Shown here: in pieces, positions 25,148 through 34,175 of the stretch
Position numbering within the stretch: the stretch's first letter is position 1
Layout: every line of letters begins with the position of its first letter
From: JACRPI01 sp964385055
GTDB taxonomy: Archaea; Nanobdellota; Nanobdellia; Woesearchaeales; DSVV01
Assembly: GCA_964385055.1 (NCBI GenBank)
Contig: CAYLMH010000005.1
Span: forward strand, 3,808-67,807
Reading direction: 5' to 3'
DNA length: 64,000 nt
Program-made: the position numbers and the translations under genes
Notes under the pieces: generated by a model
What the model was told of the DNA's origin: nothing
The model's database searches: none
Seen by the model: only the letters and a program-made list of their open reading frames with translations

Positions 25148-26437
25148 TTAAAGCACAATCTCTAAATCATGTTTTGTGCAGGTTTGTATATCATTCTGAA
25201 GAGCAAGAAGTGTTTCAGGGATCGCAAGGACTGCAATTTCTGCGACACATTTTTCTTTTTGCTGCGCATAAGCGTCTGCTTTCTCCTTATACGTTTTAAA
25301 CATATAGGCAGCCTCATCATGTTGCTGTTTCGCGAAATCTGAAGCGCATCTTTTCTCAATTTCTTTCTGTTGCTGAACAAGAACATGATGTTCAGTGAGA
25401 TACAAGCGAAGATAGTCTTCAGTAAAAAGAGCAAGTTCATTGGCTGTTTTCTCTTTTTTGTCATCTTTTATTTCAAGCGCGTCGGCAAGAAGCTGTTCAC
25501 GAACAAGAGCCAAGACAGAAATAAGAGAGAAAGAAGTATCCTGCTCCAACGCTGCAAGAGGACTTTCAAGATAAGGCAAAAGAAGCTGTTCTTTTTCAGG
25601 CTGTAGTTTCATAAATTTACGAAGCGCTTTATCAAGCACAGAAAAGTGAGAACGAAGAATCTGAAGATGGGCATCTGTTTTTTTAGAAGCAATTTCCTTT
25701 TCAAGAAGCGAATGAAGATAGTGTTGATAAGAAGAACTTTCCTCTACCTTCTTCCGTTTCTCTTCAGCCTGCGTCTCCAGTTCTTTAAAGTGCGCGTAAT
25801 CTTCTTCTGCCTGTTTTTGTTCAGCGAGAAGCTTTTCCTTTTGGTTGATCTTTTGCTTCACAAGGTCGATTTGTTTTTTGATGTCCGTTATTGCTTCAAT
25901 GCTTTGTTTGCTGAGGAGTTGCTGGAGTTGTTTGATTACTTCATCAAGATCCTTAATGTTCTTTGCAACAGCGTACGCTTCATTGGCAAAAAAGTGCTGG
26001 AGAACTGCGTATGGTTTCAATGTCGCTGCGTGATACCCTTCAATATCTTTAAAATAGAGGGAAGCAAGAAGTTTCATGTCAACGTAGTCAAGTTTTTCTT
26101 TTGTCGTAATCGCTGAGAGTTGCGCATGAAATTGACGTGAGCGCAGGATGTAAGAACTTTTGTTGCCTTTCATGATACCAAGTTCTCGAGCGCCAACATT
26201 TTTGTTGCGAAGCTCTGCATGTTCCAGGTTCGTGAGATTTGCGTCAAGAGCAAAGAGACAGTCATCTATTTTTTCAAGAAGAGGCTGCGCTGTTTCAGTC
26301 ACGCTTTTCGCGTTCTGCAAAAGCCGCTGTTCAAGCCATGCATCGAGTTCAGAGAAAGGAACAGTATGTCTGGGAAGAATGACTTCAACTTCTTCCTGCG
26401 CAAAGAATTGTTTGATTTTTTGAATAAGCTGTCGCAT
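25148..26437 (-). CDS. Coiled-coil protein, unknown
   Basis: The 429-residue cytosolic protein has no signal or TM segment. Residues 1-40 include LPRHTVPFSELDAWLEQ, and the rest is mainly helical with long coiled-coil stretches (about 165-260 and 330-410). A leaderless promoter (CATATAAAAAC) precedes the ATG. No family recognised. Confidence 0.55.
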   Translation of the reverse strand: MRQLIQKIKQFFAQEEVEVILPRHTVPFSELDAWLEQRLLQNAKSVTETAQPLLEKIDDCLFALDANLTNLEHAELRNKNVGARELGIMKGNKSSYILRSRQFHAQLSAITTKEKLDYVDMKLLASLYFKDIEGYHAATLKPYAVLQHFFANEAYAVAKNIKDLDEVIKQLQQLLSKQSIEAITDIKKQIDLVKQKINQKEKLLAEQKQAEEDYAHFKELETQAEEKRKKVEESSSYQHYLHSLLEKEIASKKTDAHLQILRSHFSVLDKALRKFMKLQPEKEQLLLPYLESPLAALEQDTSFSLISVLALVREQLLADALEIKDDKKEKTANELALFTEDYLRLYLTEHHVLVQQQKEIEKRCASDFAKQQHDEAAYMFKTYKEKADAYAQQKEKCVAEIAVLAIPETLLALQNDIQTCTKHDLEIVL

Positions 26438-26501
26438 GAAGAGGTGAGAATGCGGCAGTTTTTATATGTTATGAGAAAAAAGAGTAAAATACCCTATAAA
26501 T

Positions 26502-26510
26502 TTTATAAAC
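26502..26510 (+). promoter_or_regulatory. TATA box of the dph2 N-terminal half
   Basis: TTTATAAAC lies 22-30 nt before ATG 26532, the usual leaderless spacing in this window. An intact promoter argues that the short Dph2 fragment is expressed. Confidence 0.6.
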
Positions 26511-26531
26511 AAAGAAGCATTATTCCCTAAC

Positions 26532-26816
26532 ATGAAATATGATCTTGAGCTTGAGAAAGCAATCGAAAAAATAAAGGAAACAAACGCAAAACTTGTTTGT
26601 ATCCAGCTTCCTGATGGAATTAAACCAAAAGCGCAGGAAATCTGCGATACGCTGCAGAAAGAAACAGGCGCGACAATTCTTATTTGGCAGGGAAGCTGTT
26701 ATGGCGCTTGTGATTGGCCGCTGGGAATTGATAAATTAGGTGTCGATCTTCTTATTGCGTGGGGACATTCTGTCTGGAAACACGATACGTTTGAAGGGAT
26801 TGCAGTGGATGAGTAG
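26532..26816 (+). CDS. dph2: Diphthamide synthase Dph2, N-terminal domain only (split gene)
   Basis: This 94-residue protein matches domain 1 of archaeal Dph2, which makes the first diphthamide intermediate on EF2 with an unusual Fe-S radical chemistry. It has IQLPDGIKPKAQEI and GSCYGACDWPLG (Cys60 is the expected cluster ligand), then LLIAWGHSVW. The family is about 330 residues, and this copy stops at TAG just before the strand that begins domain 2. The missing domains 2-3 are at 47210-47878 and start exactly at that strand. No coding remains follow the stop. Confidence 0.85.
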   Translation: MKYDLELEKAIEKIKETNAKLVCIQLPDGIKPKAQEICDTLQKETGATILIWQGSCYGACDWPLGIDKLGVDLLIAWGHSVWKHDTFEGIAVDE

Positions 26817-26830
26817 ATAGGTAGTTTATT

Positions 26831-27526
26831 ATGAGTCTCGAGGATATTCTCTGGAAAACAAAAGCAGTTATTACCACAGCAAAAGAAGATTTGTGGGATA
26901 GACCTGATGAATGGATAAGAAAGCAATATCTAAAGGTCGTAACAGAAGAAAGAGAAGTTTTTCATTATGCGAACATGTTTTTAGAGGGAGGCATATATTT
27001 AGCAATGATTATTTCTGCACCTTACTATGCGGAGGCACTGAAATATGACCATTCTGCTTTAGTACATTCACACGTATTTGCAGTAAGTTCTAGCCCTCTT
27101 CTGATATTCGAACTCGTTGCAAATCGAATATGTAAACATAATGAACACAGGAGAAACTTCGCTACTCTTGATGAAAAAGAATCAAAATCAAATGTTTATA
27201 TCCCCAAATGGATTCAAAAGACAGAACAAGCAATACGATTTCCATATATAATTGCAACTCTTTTGTATTTTGGAGAACATATGGCTACAGAGATCATTAC
27301 TATTCCAGGAGTAGGCTATTCACTCGCAGGAATAAGTATGGCAGGAGGTATTGTATCCTCGATGTATCTCAAAGACAGAGATCCAAAACAATTCCAGAAA
27401 AGACCATTCTGGGAAAGGGGTTATGATTATGTAAAAGAAAGAGTAGAAGAAATGTTACCACAACCAACGCCTATCCCAATTCCTGTAAGAAGATATGCTT
27501 CTCTTGAACCAGCTACTTCTTTGTAA
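26831..27526 (+). CDS. Membrane protein, unknown
   Basis: The 231-residue protein has an amphipathic N-terminal region, hydrophobic segments near 48-65, 82-97, 146-160 and 165-182, and a Pro-rich tail. No family recognised. It starts 14 bp after the dph2 N-half stop on the same strand and could be cotranscribed; a Shine-Dalgarno is not obvious (GTAGTTTATTATG). Confidence 0.5.
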   Translation: MSLEDILWKTKAVITTAKEDLWDRPDEWIRKQYLKVVTEEREVFHYANMFLEGGIYLAMIISAPYYAEALKYDHSALVHSHVFAVSSSPLLIFELVANRICKHNEHRRNFATLDEKESKSNVYIPKWIQKTEQAIRFPYIIATLLYFGEHMATEIITIPGVGYSLAGISMAGGIVSSMYLKDRDPKQFQKRPFWERGYDYVKERVEEMLPQPTPIPIPVRRYASLEPATSL

Positions 27527-27570
27527 TTTAGAGGGAAAAATTTAAATAGATTCTGACCTATTCTCTTTTT

Positions 27571-27804
27571 ATGACAAACGAAAGAATAGTAATTAATCCA
27601 GATGTTTTATCTGGCAAACCAATCATCAAGGGAACGAGAATTTCTGTAGAATTCATTCTCGAGTTACTTTCTTCAGGAATGAGTATTGAGGAAATTCTAA
27701 AAGAATATCCACATCTTACCAAGAAAGATATTCTTGCTGCATTAGAATATGCAACACAACGATTGAAGCATGAAGAAGTCTATTCTATTGAAGCAGTTGC
27801 ATAA
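27571..27804 (+). CDS. DUF433 antitoxin
   Basis: DUF433/VapB45-type protein of 77 residues. It shows the conserved start INPDVLSGKPIIKGTRI, then a helix-turn-helix region (VEFILELLSSGMSIEEIL, YPHLTKKDILAALEYA). Such proteins neutralise a PIN-like toxin and may repress their own promoter. ATTTAAATAG lies 25 nt before the ATG. The toxin gene follows after 2 bp. Confidence 0.85.
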   Translation: MTNERIVINPDVLSGKPIIKGTRISVEFILELLSSGMSIEEILKEYPHLTKKDILAALEYATQRLKHEEVYSIEAVA

Positions 27805-27806
27805 TC

Positions 27807-28166
27807 ATGAAATTTCTCACGGATGAAAATATTGCACTCTCAGTATTGAAAGCACTTCGCAAGCAAGGACATAACATTAAAGATGTAAAAGAAGAGAAAC
27901 TACAGGGTGCTGCTGACAAGGAACTTCTAAGAATTGCACTTGCTGAAGAATGCATTATCCTAACGCATGATAAAGACTTTGCAAATCTCATTACACAGAA
28001 GAAAGTAAATGTACCGGGGGTTATTTTGCTTCGTTTTAGAAATCAGAATTCAAAATTTATCATACCTACTCTGCTGAGTGTGCTTCAATCAAATCTTCAC
28101 GAAAAATTCTCTGGAAATCTTGTTATCATCTCTGAAAACAATGTTGTCATCGAAAAACTAAAATAA
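27807..28166 (+). CDS. DUF5615 PIN-like toxin
   Basis: The 119-residue PIN-like ribonuclease has acidic residues at the expected places: FLTDENIA near the start, DKELLRIA, and LTHDKDFANL, followed by GVILLRFRNQN. This is the Mut7-C/DUF5615 pattern that pairs with DUF433. Translation starts 2 bp after the antitoxin stop, so the two are coupled. Confidence 0.82.
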   Translation: MKFLTDENIALSVLKALRKQGHNIKDVKEEKLQGAADKELLRIALAEECIILTHDKDFANLITQKKVNVPGVILLRFRNQNSKFIIPTLLSVLQSNLHEKFSGNLVIISENNVVIEKLK

Positions 28167-28209
28167 CACGAACCAAAACTATTTATACTCCTATTCTTCA
28201 AATAAAACC

Positions 28210-28746
28210 ATGCCAACAGAAACAGAAGTTAAAATCAAGATTGACAATCTTGAAGTCATGAAAGCAAAAATTCTGGAAATGCGTGCAGAGTCATTCAAAA
28301 AGAGAGTGCTTCAGGTCGACTATGCGTACGATAACAAAAACAAACTGAAGAAGAGCGGAGAATGCCTGAGAATAAGAGATAATGAAATTCTGACGTACAA
28401 AGGTCCAAAACAAAAAGGATCAAAGATGAAGATTAGAGAAGAAATAGAAGTGATGGTGGATAATGGCAAATATCTTGCGGAAATTCTCGGAAAGTTAGAG
28501 TATTTTCCAACGCAAAGAAAAGAAAAATATAGAGAAGCGTATATTTTTCACCTCACCCAAATTTGCTTAGATGAGACGCCAATGGGGCCATTCCTCGAGA
28601 TTGAAGGATCAAAAGAAGGAGTACTCGATATCGCAAAAAGACTCGGATTTAAAGAAAAAGATTTTATCAATCAATCTTATGGAGCGCTTTGGGAAGAATA
28701 CGCAAAGAAAAATAAAATCAAAGGAGACATGGTATTTCCTAAGTGA
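28210..28746 (+). CDS. CYTH domain protein (class IV adenylate cyclase-like)
   Basis: The 178-residue protein has the CYTH signature TETEVKIKI at the N-terminus, then LRIRDNEILTYKGP, KIREEIEV, EKYREAY and PFLEIEG. These charged residues line the beta-tunnel that binds triphosphates and divalent metal. Family members are CyaB-type cyclases or triphosphatases; which applies is not clear. It is a leaderless gene (CTATTTATAC box) after the TA pair. Confidence 0.85.
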   Translation: MPTETEVKIKIDNLEVMKAKILEMRAESFKKRVLQVDYAYDNKNKLKKSGECLRIRDNEILTYKGPKQKGSKMKIREEIEVMVDNGKYLAEILGKLEYFPTQRKEKYREAYIFHLTQICLDETPMGPFLEIEGSKEGVLDIAKRLGFKEKDFINQSYGALWEEYAKKNKIKGDMVFPK

Positions 28747-28773
28747 ATAAAATAAAAACAATAAAGAAAGAAA

Positions 28774-30015
28774 ATGACAACAACAAACAAAGATGCTAAA
28801 GCAGAGTTCATGATTGAAGCGCCTGTTCTACAAAAATTAAAACCGAAAATTCATGAACTTATAGAACTGCTTAAAAAAACATTGGAAGCAAAGCAACCAA
28901 TTCTCATCAGACATCACGCAGACGCAGATGGGTACACCGCAGGAATTGCGTTAGAACGCGCGCTTCTTCCATTAATCGCTGCGCAACATCGACGAGAGCG
29001 AGATGTTTCATATTATTACCAACGACTTCCCTCACTCACCCCATACTATGCGTATGAAGACGCGACAAAAGATATCCAGACATTTCTGAGAAACGCAGAA
29101 CAGTTTGAAATGAAAGCGCCACTCATCCTGCTTCTCGACTTTGGATCTGGAGGAGAAAGCCTTGCAGCGATCCAGAAAGTAAAAATCTATGGAGCAACAG
29201 TTGCGGTGGTCGATCACCATCCTGCTGATGAGCACATCACGCAGGCAACAGAAGTGCACATCAATCCGCATCTTGTCGGATCAACGTATGATTTCAGTGC
29301 AGGAATGCTCTGCGCAGAGATTGGACACCTTATTTACGAAGAAACAAAAAATACCCCATCCCAACACTTTTATTTTATTGCAGCAGTGTCAGGAACAGCA
29401 GACAAAGTCACGAGTGAAGAATACAAAAAGTACATGGCAATGGCTAGCCATCATGGTTTTGCGAAGGAGTTTGTCCACAAAGTTGCGAGTGCGTTGGATT
29501 ATGAAGCGCATATTCTTGGCCCAACATCAGGAAGAGAAATTGTGCAGGATATTTTGGGAAGAGATGAAAAGAAACAGCACAAACTATTAGCGCTTGCGGA
29601 AAAGCAGTTGGACAAATTGTTTACCGCGCAACTAAGCGCTTGTCTTACATTCGCAGAAGTTGTCGAGAAGAAGCATTTCCTCTTTGTGAAAGTGCCTATT
29701 GAACAATTAAGCACGAGCAGAAACGCGTATCCCCCGCGAGGAAAATCAATAGGGTTAGTGAGTCAGCATTTTGCAGACCAAAACAAAAAAGCGCTCATCG
29801 TTGGAATTGGATCATCATCATTCAATTTCCGTTGTAATAAAGAGATAAAAGATTTTGATGTGAACGAATTTATCGCAATTTGTAAAAAAAAGTTTCCCTA
29901 CGCGCAAGTTTCTGGTGGAGGCCATAAACAGGCAGGTTCTATTATTTTCGTCGCAGCAGCGTATAAAGAGATGTATGATACATTGGAAGAGTATGTCAAT
30001 GCGTTGGAAAAGTAA
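28774..30015 (+). CDS. DHH family nuclease, RecJ/GAN-like
   Basis: The DHH phosphoesterase has the metal motifs HHADADGYTAG (near residue 50), LLLDFGSGG and VVDHHPAD, and a C-terminal DHHA1 domain with SGGGHKQAGS. At 413 residues it matches archaeal RecJ-like proteins, including GAN, which associates with GINS in the replisome. It likely removes nucleotides from single-stranded DNA or RNA. It follows the CYTH gene on the same strand by 27 bp. Confidence 0.83.
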   Translation: MTTTNKDAKAEFMIEAPVLQKLKPKIHELIELLKKTLEAKQPILIRHHADADGYTAGIALERALLPLIAAQHRRERDVSYYYQRLPSLTPYYAYEDATKDIQTFLRNAEQFEMKAPLILLLDFGSGGESLAAIQKVKIYGATVAVVDHHPADEHITQATEVHINPHLVGSTYDFSAGMLCAEIGHLIYEETKNTPSQHFYFIAAVSGTADKVTSEEYKKYMAMASHHGFAKEFVHKVASALDYEAHILGPTSGREIVQDILGRDEKKQHKLLALAEKQLDKLFTAQLSACLTFAEVVEKKHFLFVKVPIEQLSTSRNAYPPRGKSIGLVSQHFADQNKKALIVGIGSSSFNFRCNKEIKDFDVNEFIAICKKKFPYAQVSGGGHKQAGSIIFVAAAYKEMYDTLEEYVNALEK

Positions 30016-30134
30016 AAACAGACACAAACCAATTCTCAAAGCGCCAAACACACAAAAGAATCGCCCTCCTGTCTTTTTGAATCCCTAAACTTTTTTTAAT
30101 TTAGAGTGAGAATAGAAATTCATAAAATAAGAGA

Positions 30135-30653
30135 TCATACTAATCCAAAGAACCATGTAATTCCATAAACAAGCACCGTCATAAAAATAAATCCTGAAAA
30201 TTCTTGTGCGATGAATATACAGTTTCTCCAAAAACTCATCTTTCCAAAAGAAGAAGCAAACGAAAGGATGAACAAAGTTATTGTGAGAAGAAAAAATGAA
30301 AGCGTAAGAAAAAATGCATCCTTATCCGCACTCGCCAGAAAGAGCGTCAGTGGAGAAATATACACAAATCCACGAGAAATATCGTCTTTCTGTTCCTTTG
30401 TTCTCCAAAAAAGAAAAACATAAACCAAGAAAAGGACACAGAAAGGAAGTATTTTTTTGAAATTAGAGAAATAAAGAAAAAAGAGGACAGGAACTAAAAG
30501 AGTGATAAATGGAAAAAGAGCAATCAAAAAATCAATTTTTTTTTTATAGAGAGGGATCTCTTCTTGTGCAAGGACAGACAAGAAAGAACCACTAAGCACT
30601 CCAAGCAGCAGCGAACTTATTTGCAACAAGAAATTCTGTAAAATGAGATTCAT
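30135..30653 (-). CDS. Integral membrane protein, unknown
   Basis: The 172-residue protein has five to six hydrophobic helices with short basic loops (KKKIDF, RTKEQKDD). No family recognised. The gap 30016-30134 contains no gene; the ends converge with the DHH gene. Confidence 0.55.
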   Translation of the reverse strand: MNLILQNFLLQISSLLLGVLSGSFLSVLAQEEIPLYKKKIDFLIALFPFITLLVPVLFFLYFSNFKKILPFCVLFLVYVFLFWRTKEQKDDISRGFVYISPLTLFLASADKDAFFLTLSFFLLTITLFILSFASSFGKMSFWRNCIFIAQEFSGFIFMTVLVYGITWFFGLV

Positions 30654-30703
30654 GGAATACGTACCTCGCTACAAATGAAAGAAAAGAAAAAACAAAGAAA
30701 AAA

Positions 30704-31105
30704 CTAAAATGTTTCTTTCTTCATCAATGCGCTTTCAACGCTGAATTCTCCATTGCCGTAGACAAGGACAACGAGGAATGCACCAAAAAAGAGTAACGCA
30801 AGCTCTCCGCCATTTGCAAGGGGACTCATTCCATTCGGAAAGTGTACCATAAAATATGCAACGAGCATTTCAACAACACCAACAAGTGCTGCAAGTCGCG
30901 TGAAGAGACCAAGAATCAATGCAACGCCAATCGCGAGTTCAAGAACACCTGCAACACCCATCATGCTTGCAAGATCTATTGCTGTACCGCCAGGGATCCC
31001 AAACTTCATGAGACCGTGCATGAGGAACAATACCCCAAACACCAGTCGAAATAATAAATACAAAACACCTTTTCCTTTATCTGTATACGTTTCTAATAAA
31101 CTCAT
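30704..31105 (-). CDS. DoxX family membrane protein
   Basis: DoxX family, four TM helices: RLVFGVLFLMHGLMKFG, then VAGVLELAIGVALILGLFTRLAAL, VEMLVAYFMVHFPNG and the terminal GGELALLFFGAFLVVLVYG. Relatives act in thiosulfate or quinone-linked redox reactions or as general membrane redox proteins. The start is placed at ATG 31105 because GGGGTGG lies five bases before it; a GTG at 31114 is less likely. Confidence 0.82.
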   Translation of the reverse strand: MSLLETYTDKGKGVLYLLFRLVFGVLFLMHGLMKFGIPGGTAIDLASMMGVAGVLELAIGVALILGLFTRLAALVGVVEMLVAYFMVHFPNGMSPLANGGELALLFFGAFLVVLVYGNGEFSVESALMKKETF

Positions 31106-31182
31106 CAAAACCACCCCGGTTTCTTATTTTCTTTTTTAATCTCTCAAAATCTAAGATAATGAAAGGAACACATAATGAAACA

Positions 31183-31686
31183 CTAATAATACCGCTGCAT
31201 ATTCAAATACGCTTTAAGCATATTGTACAAGTGCATGGTATCTTCTGCGACGAGAGAGTAAAACTTGTCTGTATTAATTTTGTAAATGTATTGATCAAAA
31301 ACAGCGCGCATAAAGAAGATAATAGGCTTTCCTTCCCACTTTCCTTCCCAATCTGTTTCAAGGTAGCCGTTAAAAGTAATCGCGACTTTTCCCTGCTGCA
31401 TATTAACGCGGTGGTTGTCCTTCATAACCACAACATCCTTAATATTGGTAAAAAGAAAGACAATTTTCATAACTTCCTTTGCGTAATCGTTAATTTTTTT
31501 CCATGGCTCAATTTCAATTTCTATTTGACGACCTTCTTTAAGGACCTGCTCAAAATTCTTTTTTTCAAATTTGTCGAATCCTTTTTCTCGAAACCATTTA
31601 TCCATTACTCTGTAGAACTCATTGACATCAACTAATCCTTGATAGTTTAATCGCAAGGTATCGACAACAATTCTTCGTTCAACCAT
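31183..31686 (-). CDS. Unknown protein, tandem paralogue 1
   Basis: The 167-residue soluble protein is unrecognised. It is clearly related to the upstream gene 31750-32331: both have V(D/F)xNE(F/L)Y near the start, a central charged helix with KV(T/M)xFV-type strands, DVVVMKD/DIEVVKD, and a final helix (LYNMLKAYLN / LMNIIKETLN). It carries its own leaderless promoter (TTTATATAAAG near 31712). Confidence 0.6.
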   Translation of the reverse strand: MVERRIVVDTLRLNYQGLVDVNEFYRVMDKWFREKGFDKFEKKNFEQVLKEGRQIEIEIEPWKKINDYAKEVMKIVFLFTNIKDVVVMKDNHRVNMQQGKVAITFNGYLETDWEGKWEGKPIIFFMRAVFDQYIYKINTDKFYSLVAEDTMHLYNMLKAYLNMQRYY

Positions 31687-31749
31687 TTTAGGTAGTTTTA
31701 AGAGGTTTCTTTATATAAAGCTTTTGGAGAGCCTGCTTTGAAAAAGAAT

Positions 31750-32331
31750 TTACCAGACATCGTAATGTTCGTTTCCTTTCGTCATAAAGTTCAACGTTTC
31801 TTTGATAATGTTCATGAGTTCATAAGACTTAAAACGAAGCTTATCTTCCCAAAGCGAGTCAATTTTTTTCTTCCACATGTGCGTCGTGAGGAAAGACATC
31901 ATGGTTTTGTGAAGTTTGTTCCTTCCCATACGTTCTGCAAAATCAAACTCTAAACCAGGAGTAATTCGAATAAGAATAAGCCCTCTTTGCAGCTTTTTTG
32001 TTTGACCGTCTTTGACGACCTCAATATCCATCACATCTTGAAACTGAAAGTGAATATTTATCCAATACATAACAAATTCAGTCACCTTTCTGTGCGCGTT
32101 CCAGTCAAAAGAACGTTCTTTGCCGCCTGTTTGCAGCATAATACTTTTGTATTTGGATTCGTGCACTTGATATCCTCTCGAAATAAGCCAGTCATGAACA
32201 ATCTTGTACAGTTCGTTAATATCAAAGACTCCTTTATAGCGAAGAACCTGAGAAAGCGTGTCATCTTTTGCGCCACCGATCTGCCCTTTATCAAAGCCAG
32301 GAGATCGGAGAAATCCTTCCATGCCTGCCAT
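31750..32331 (-). CDS. Unknown protein, tandem paralogue 2
   Basis: The 193-residue protein is the paralogue of the gene downstream. The N-terminus MAGMEGFLRSPGFDKGQIGG is extra. The start at 32331 is chosen because TTTATATCC lies about 27 nt upstream; a longer frame would include untypical hydrophobic residues. Function unknown; the pair is a tandem duplication. Confidence 0.6.
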   Translation of the reverse strand: MAGMEGFLRSPGFDKGQIGGAKDDTLSQVLRYKGVFDINELYKIVHDWLISRGYQVHESKYKSIMLQTGGKERSFDWNAHRKVTEFVMYWINIHFQFQDVMDIEVVKDGQTKKLQRGLILIRITPGLEFDFAERMGRNKLHKTMMSFLTTHMWKKKIDSLWEDKLRFKSYELMNIIKETLNFMTKGNEHYDVW

Positions 32332-32405
32332 AAACGAATTTCTGGATGATGATGGATATAAAGGTTTCTGAAACAATAGTAACACAAACAGAAAATTATG
32401 AAACT

Positions 32406-32529
32406 GCAAAAAACAACAACAATGGCACAGACGGTCTTGTCGCTTTGCTCCAAGCCCTACTCCGCGAACGAGAACACCTCACTTCGTAAGGCAACCTCGT
32501 TCGCTCCGTCTGGCCATGTTGTTTTTTGC
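32406..32529. repeat. Compound palindrome P6
   Basis: Outer arms start GCAAAAAACAACAAC (32406) and end GTTGTTTTTTGC (32529), with AGACGG / CCGTCT completing the stem and one bulge. Inside are CTTG/CAAG (32436-32453) and GCGAACGAG (32464-32472) / CTCGTTCGC (32496-32504), which encloses a short CCT-ACTTCGT-AGG hairpin. It is followed after seven bases by P7. The gap 32332-32712 holds no gene. Confidence 0.7.
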
Positions 32530-32536
32530 TTCTTCA

Positions 32537-32642
32537 AACCCGCCGCTGGCGCACGACGCGACGGGGGACGCCCCACCGGGGTGTCGCGTAGGACGTGGAA
32601 CGAAGTGACACGGCCGTCGTGCCGCCTGCTGCGGCGGGTGGT
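32537..32642. repeat. Compound palindrome P7, GC-rich
   Basis: Outer arms AACCCGCCGC and GCGGCGGGTGGTT. Inner stems are GGCGCACGACG / CGTCGTGCC, CGCGAC / GTCGCG (enclosing GACGCCCC-ACC-GGGGTGTC) and CGTG/CACG. It is far richer in GC than its surroundings and is adjacent to P6. Confidence 0.7.
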
Positions 32643-32712
32643 TCAAAAGTATTAACGAATAAGGACACTATTTTACAATAAATATAAAAGCAAGCGACGC
32701 ATAACAATATTC

Positions 32713-34029
32713 ATGACCAAACTCACCCTCCTCAACGCAAAAGGAACACGAGACTTTCCCCCTGAAGAACAAATTCTCAGAAGTAAAATTCAAAACATCC
32801 TAGTAGAGACATTCGAACTTTATGGATTCTCCCCATTGGAAACACCAGTTCTTGAACGATTTGACATTCTTTCCAGCAAATATGCAGGAGGAGCAGAAAT
32901 TCTTAAAGAAACCTTCAAACTCACGGATCAAGGGAAAAGAGAACTCGCGCTACGATATGATCTTACTGTTCCATTATGCAGATTTATTGGCATGACTCCT
33001 TCAATCAAATTTCCGTTCAAACGCTATCAAATCGGAACAGTCTACAGAGATGGCCCTGTTGCGTCAGATCGTTTAAGAGTCTTCACCCAATGCGACGTGG
33101 ATATTGTTGGCGCGAAAAGCATGGCAGCAGACGCAGAGTGCATCAAGCTCGCGGAATTTGTATTCAAAAAACTCAAAATCAAAGCAACCCTTGAACTGAA
33201 TAATAGAAAATTCCTTGACGGATTATTAGAAGATCTTGATGTTCCTGAAGCAAAGTGGGTAGACTGCATTCTTGTCATTGATAAAATGAAAAAGATTGAG
33301 CAGAAACAAATGGAAGAAGAACTCAAACAAGTTGGTCTTGAAAAAGAGCAGATCAGCAGACTTCTCAAAATTCTAAAAGAAACAAAAGGAACAAATGAAG
33401 AAAAGATAAAAGCGCTCAAGAAACAACTCAAGGGCAAGCAAAGCAATGAAGGGCTTGCGGAGATAGAACAAGTTCTTGCAGCAATTCCTGACGCAGACAA
33501 AAGAAATATTTTATTCATGCCAACATTAGCGCGAGGTCTTGCATACTACACAGGAACGGTCTATGAAGCAGTGCCAATGGACAGCGACATTCATTCTTCA
33601 ATCGCCTCTGGTGGCAGATATGACAAAATGATCGGACAATTTTTAGGAACAAAACTCGAATATCCTGCAGTAGGCATGAGCTTTGGGTTGGACCGATTAT
33701 ATATCATCCTTGAAGCACGAGAAAAAGATAAAATAAAAACAATTACAGAAGTGCTCGTTATTCCTATTAACGCGAAGAAAGAAGCAGAAGAGCTTGCACG
33801 AAAACTTCGGGAAGCTGGCATAAAGACAGAAACAGATATCATGGAACGCGGTCCTTCAAAAAATTTGCAGTATGCGGATTCTTTAAAAATTCCTTTTGTC
33901 CTGTTTGTAGGAGAAGAGGAAGTGAAGGCAAAAAAGTTCAAACTCAAAGAGATGAGTAGTGGAAAAGAGTATAGCGAAACTGTTGATGGGATTGTTGAGA
34001 AGATTAAAGAGCGCAGAAAAGAAGAGTAA
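32713..34029 (+). CDS. hisS: Histidyl-tRNA synthetase
   Basis: Class II synthetase of 438 residues. N-terminal KGTRDFPPEEQ, motif 2 region RYQIGTVYRDGP, the histidine-binding RYDLTVPLCRF, and the HisA motifs GLAYYTGTVYE and SGGRYDKMIGQFLG are all present. The C-terminal anticodon-binding domain begins near residue 345 (TEVLVIPIN). A Lys-rich helical insert lies at about 195-250. AATATAAAAGC lies about 25-35 nt upstream of the ATG. Confidence 0.96.
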   Translation: MTKLTLLNAKGTRDFPPEEQILRSKIQNILVETFELYGFSPLETPVLERFDILSSKYAGGAEILKETFKLTDQGKRELALRYDLTVPLCRFIGMTPSIKFPFKRYQIGTVYRDGPVASDRLRVFTQCDVDIVGAKSMAADAECIKLAEFVFKKLKIKATLELNNRKFLDGLLEDLDVPEAKWVDCILVIDKMKKIEQKQMEEELKQVGLEKEQISRLLKILKETKGTNEEKIKALKKQLKGKQSNEGLAEIEQVLAAIPDADKRNILFMPTLARGLAYYTGTVYEAVPMDSDIHSSIASGGRYDKMIGQFLGTKLEYPAVGMSFGLDRLYIILEAREKDKIKTITEVLVIPINAKKEAEELARKLREAGIKTETDIMERGPSKNLQYADSLKIPFVLFVGEEEVKAKKFKLKEMSSGKEYSETVDGIVEKIKERRKEE

Positions 34030-34175
34030 ATAGGTTTTATAAGACTAAAGAGCAGTGACTCTCTTTTCCAGAACAGAGTTCCACAAAGCTCATAAATCTA
34101 TAAGTTCTTAATTTTTATAAGGATAAAGTATAAATCATTCCTTGACTATATATCTAAAAGGGGGTAGTAAAGAAT

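Noticed and set aside
26532..26816. Dph2 N-terminal fragment as a plain pseudogene
   Set aside because: The missing part exists as a complete separate gene with matching break point, promoter and cysteines, so a split gene is a better reading.
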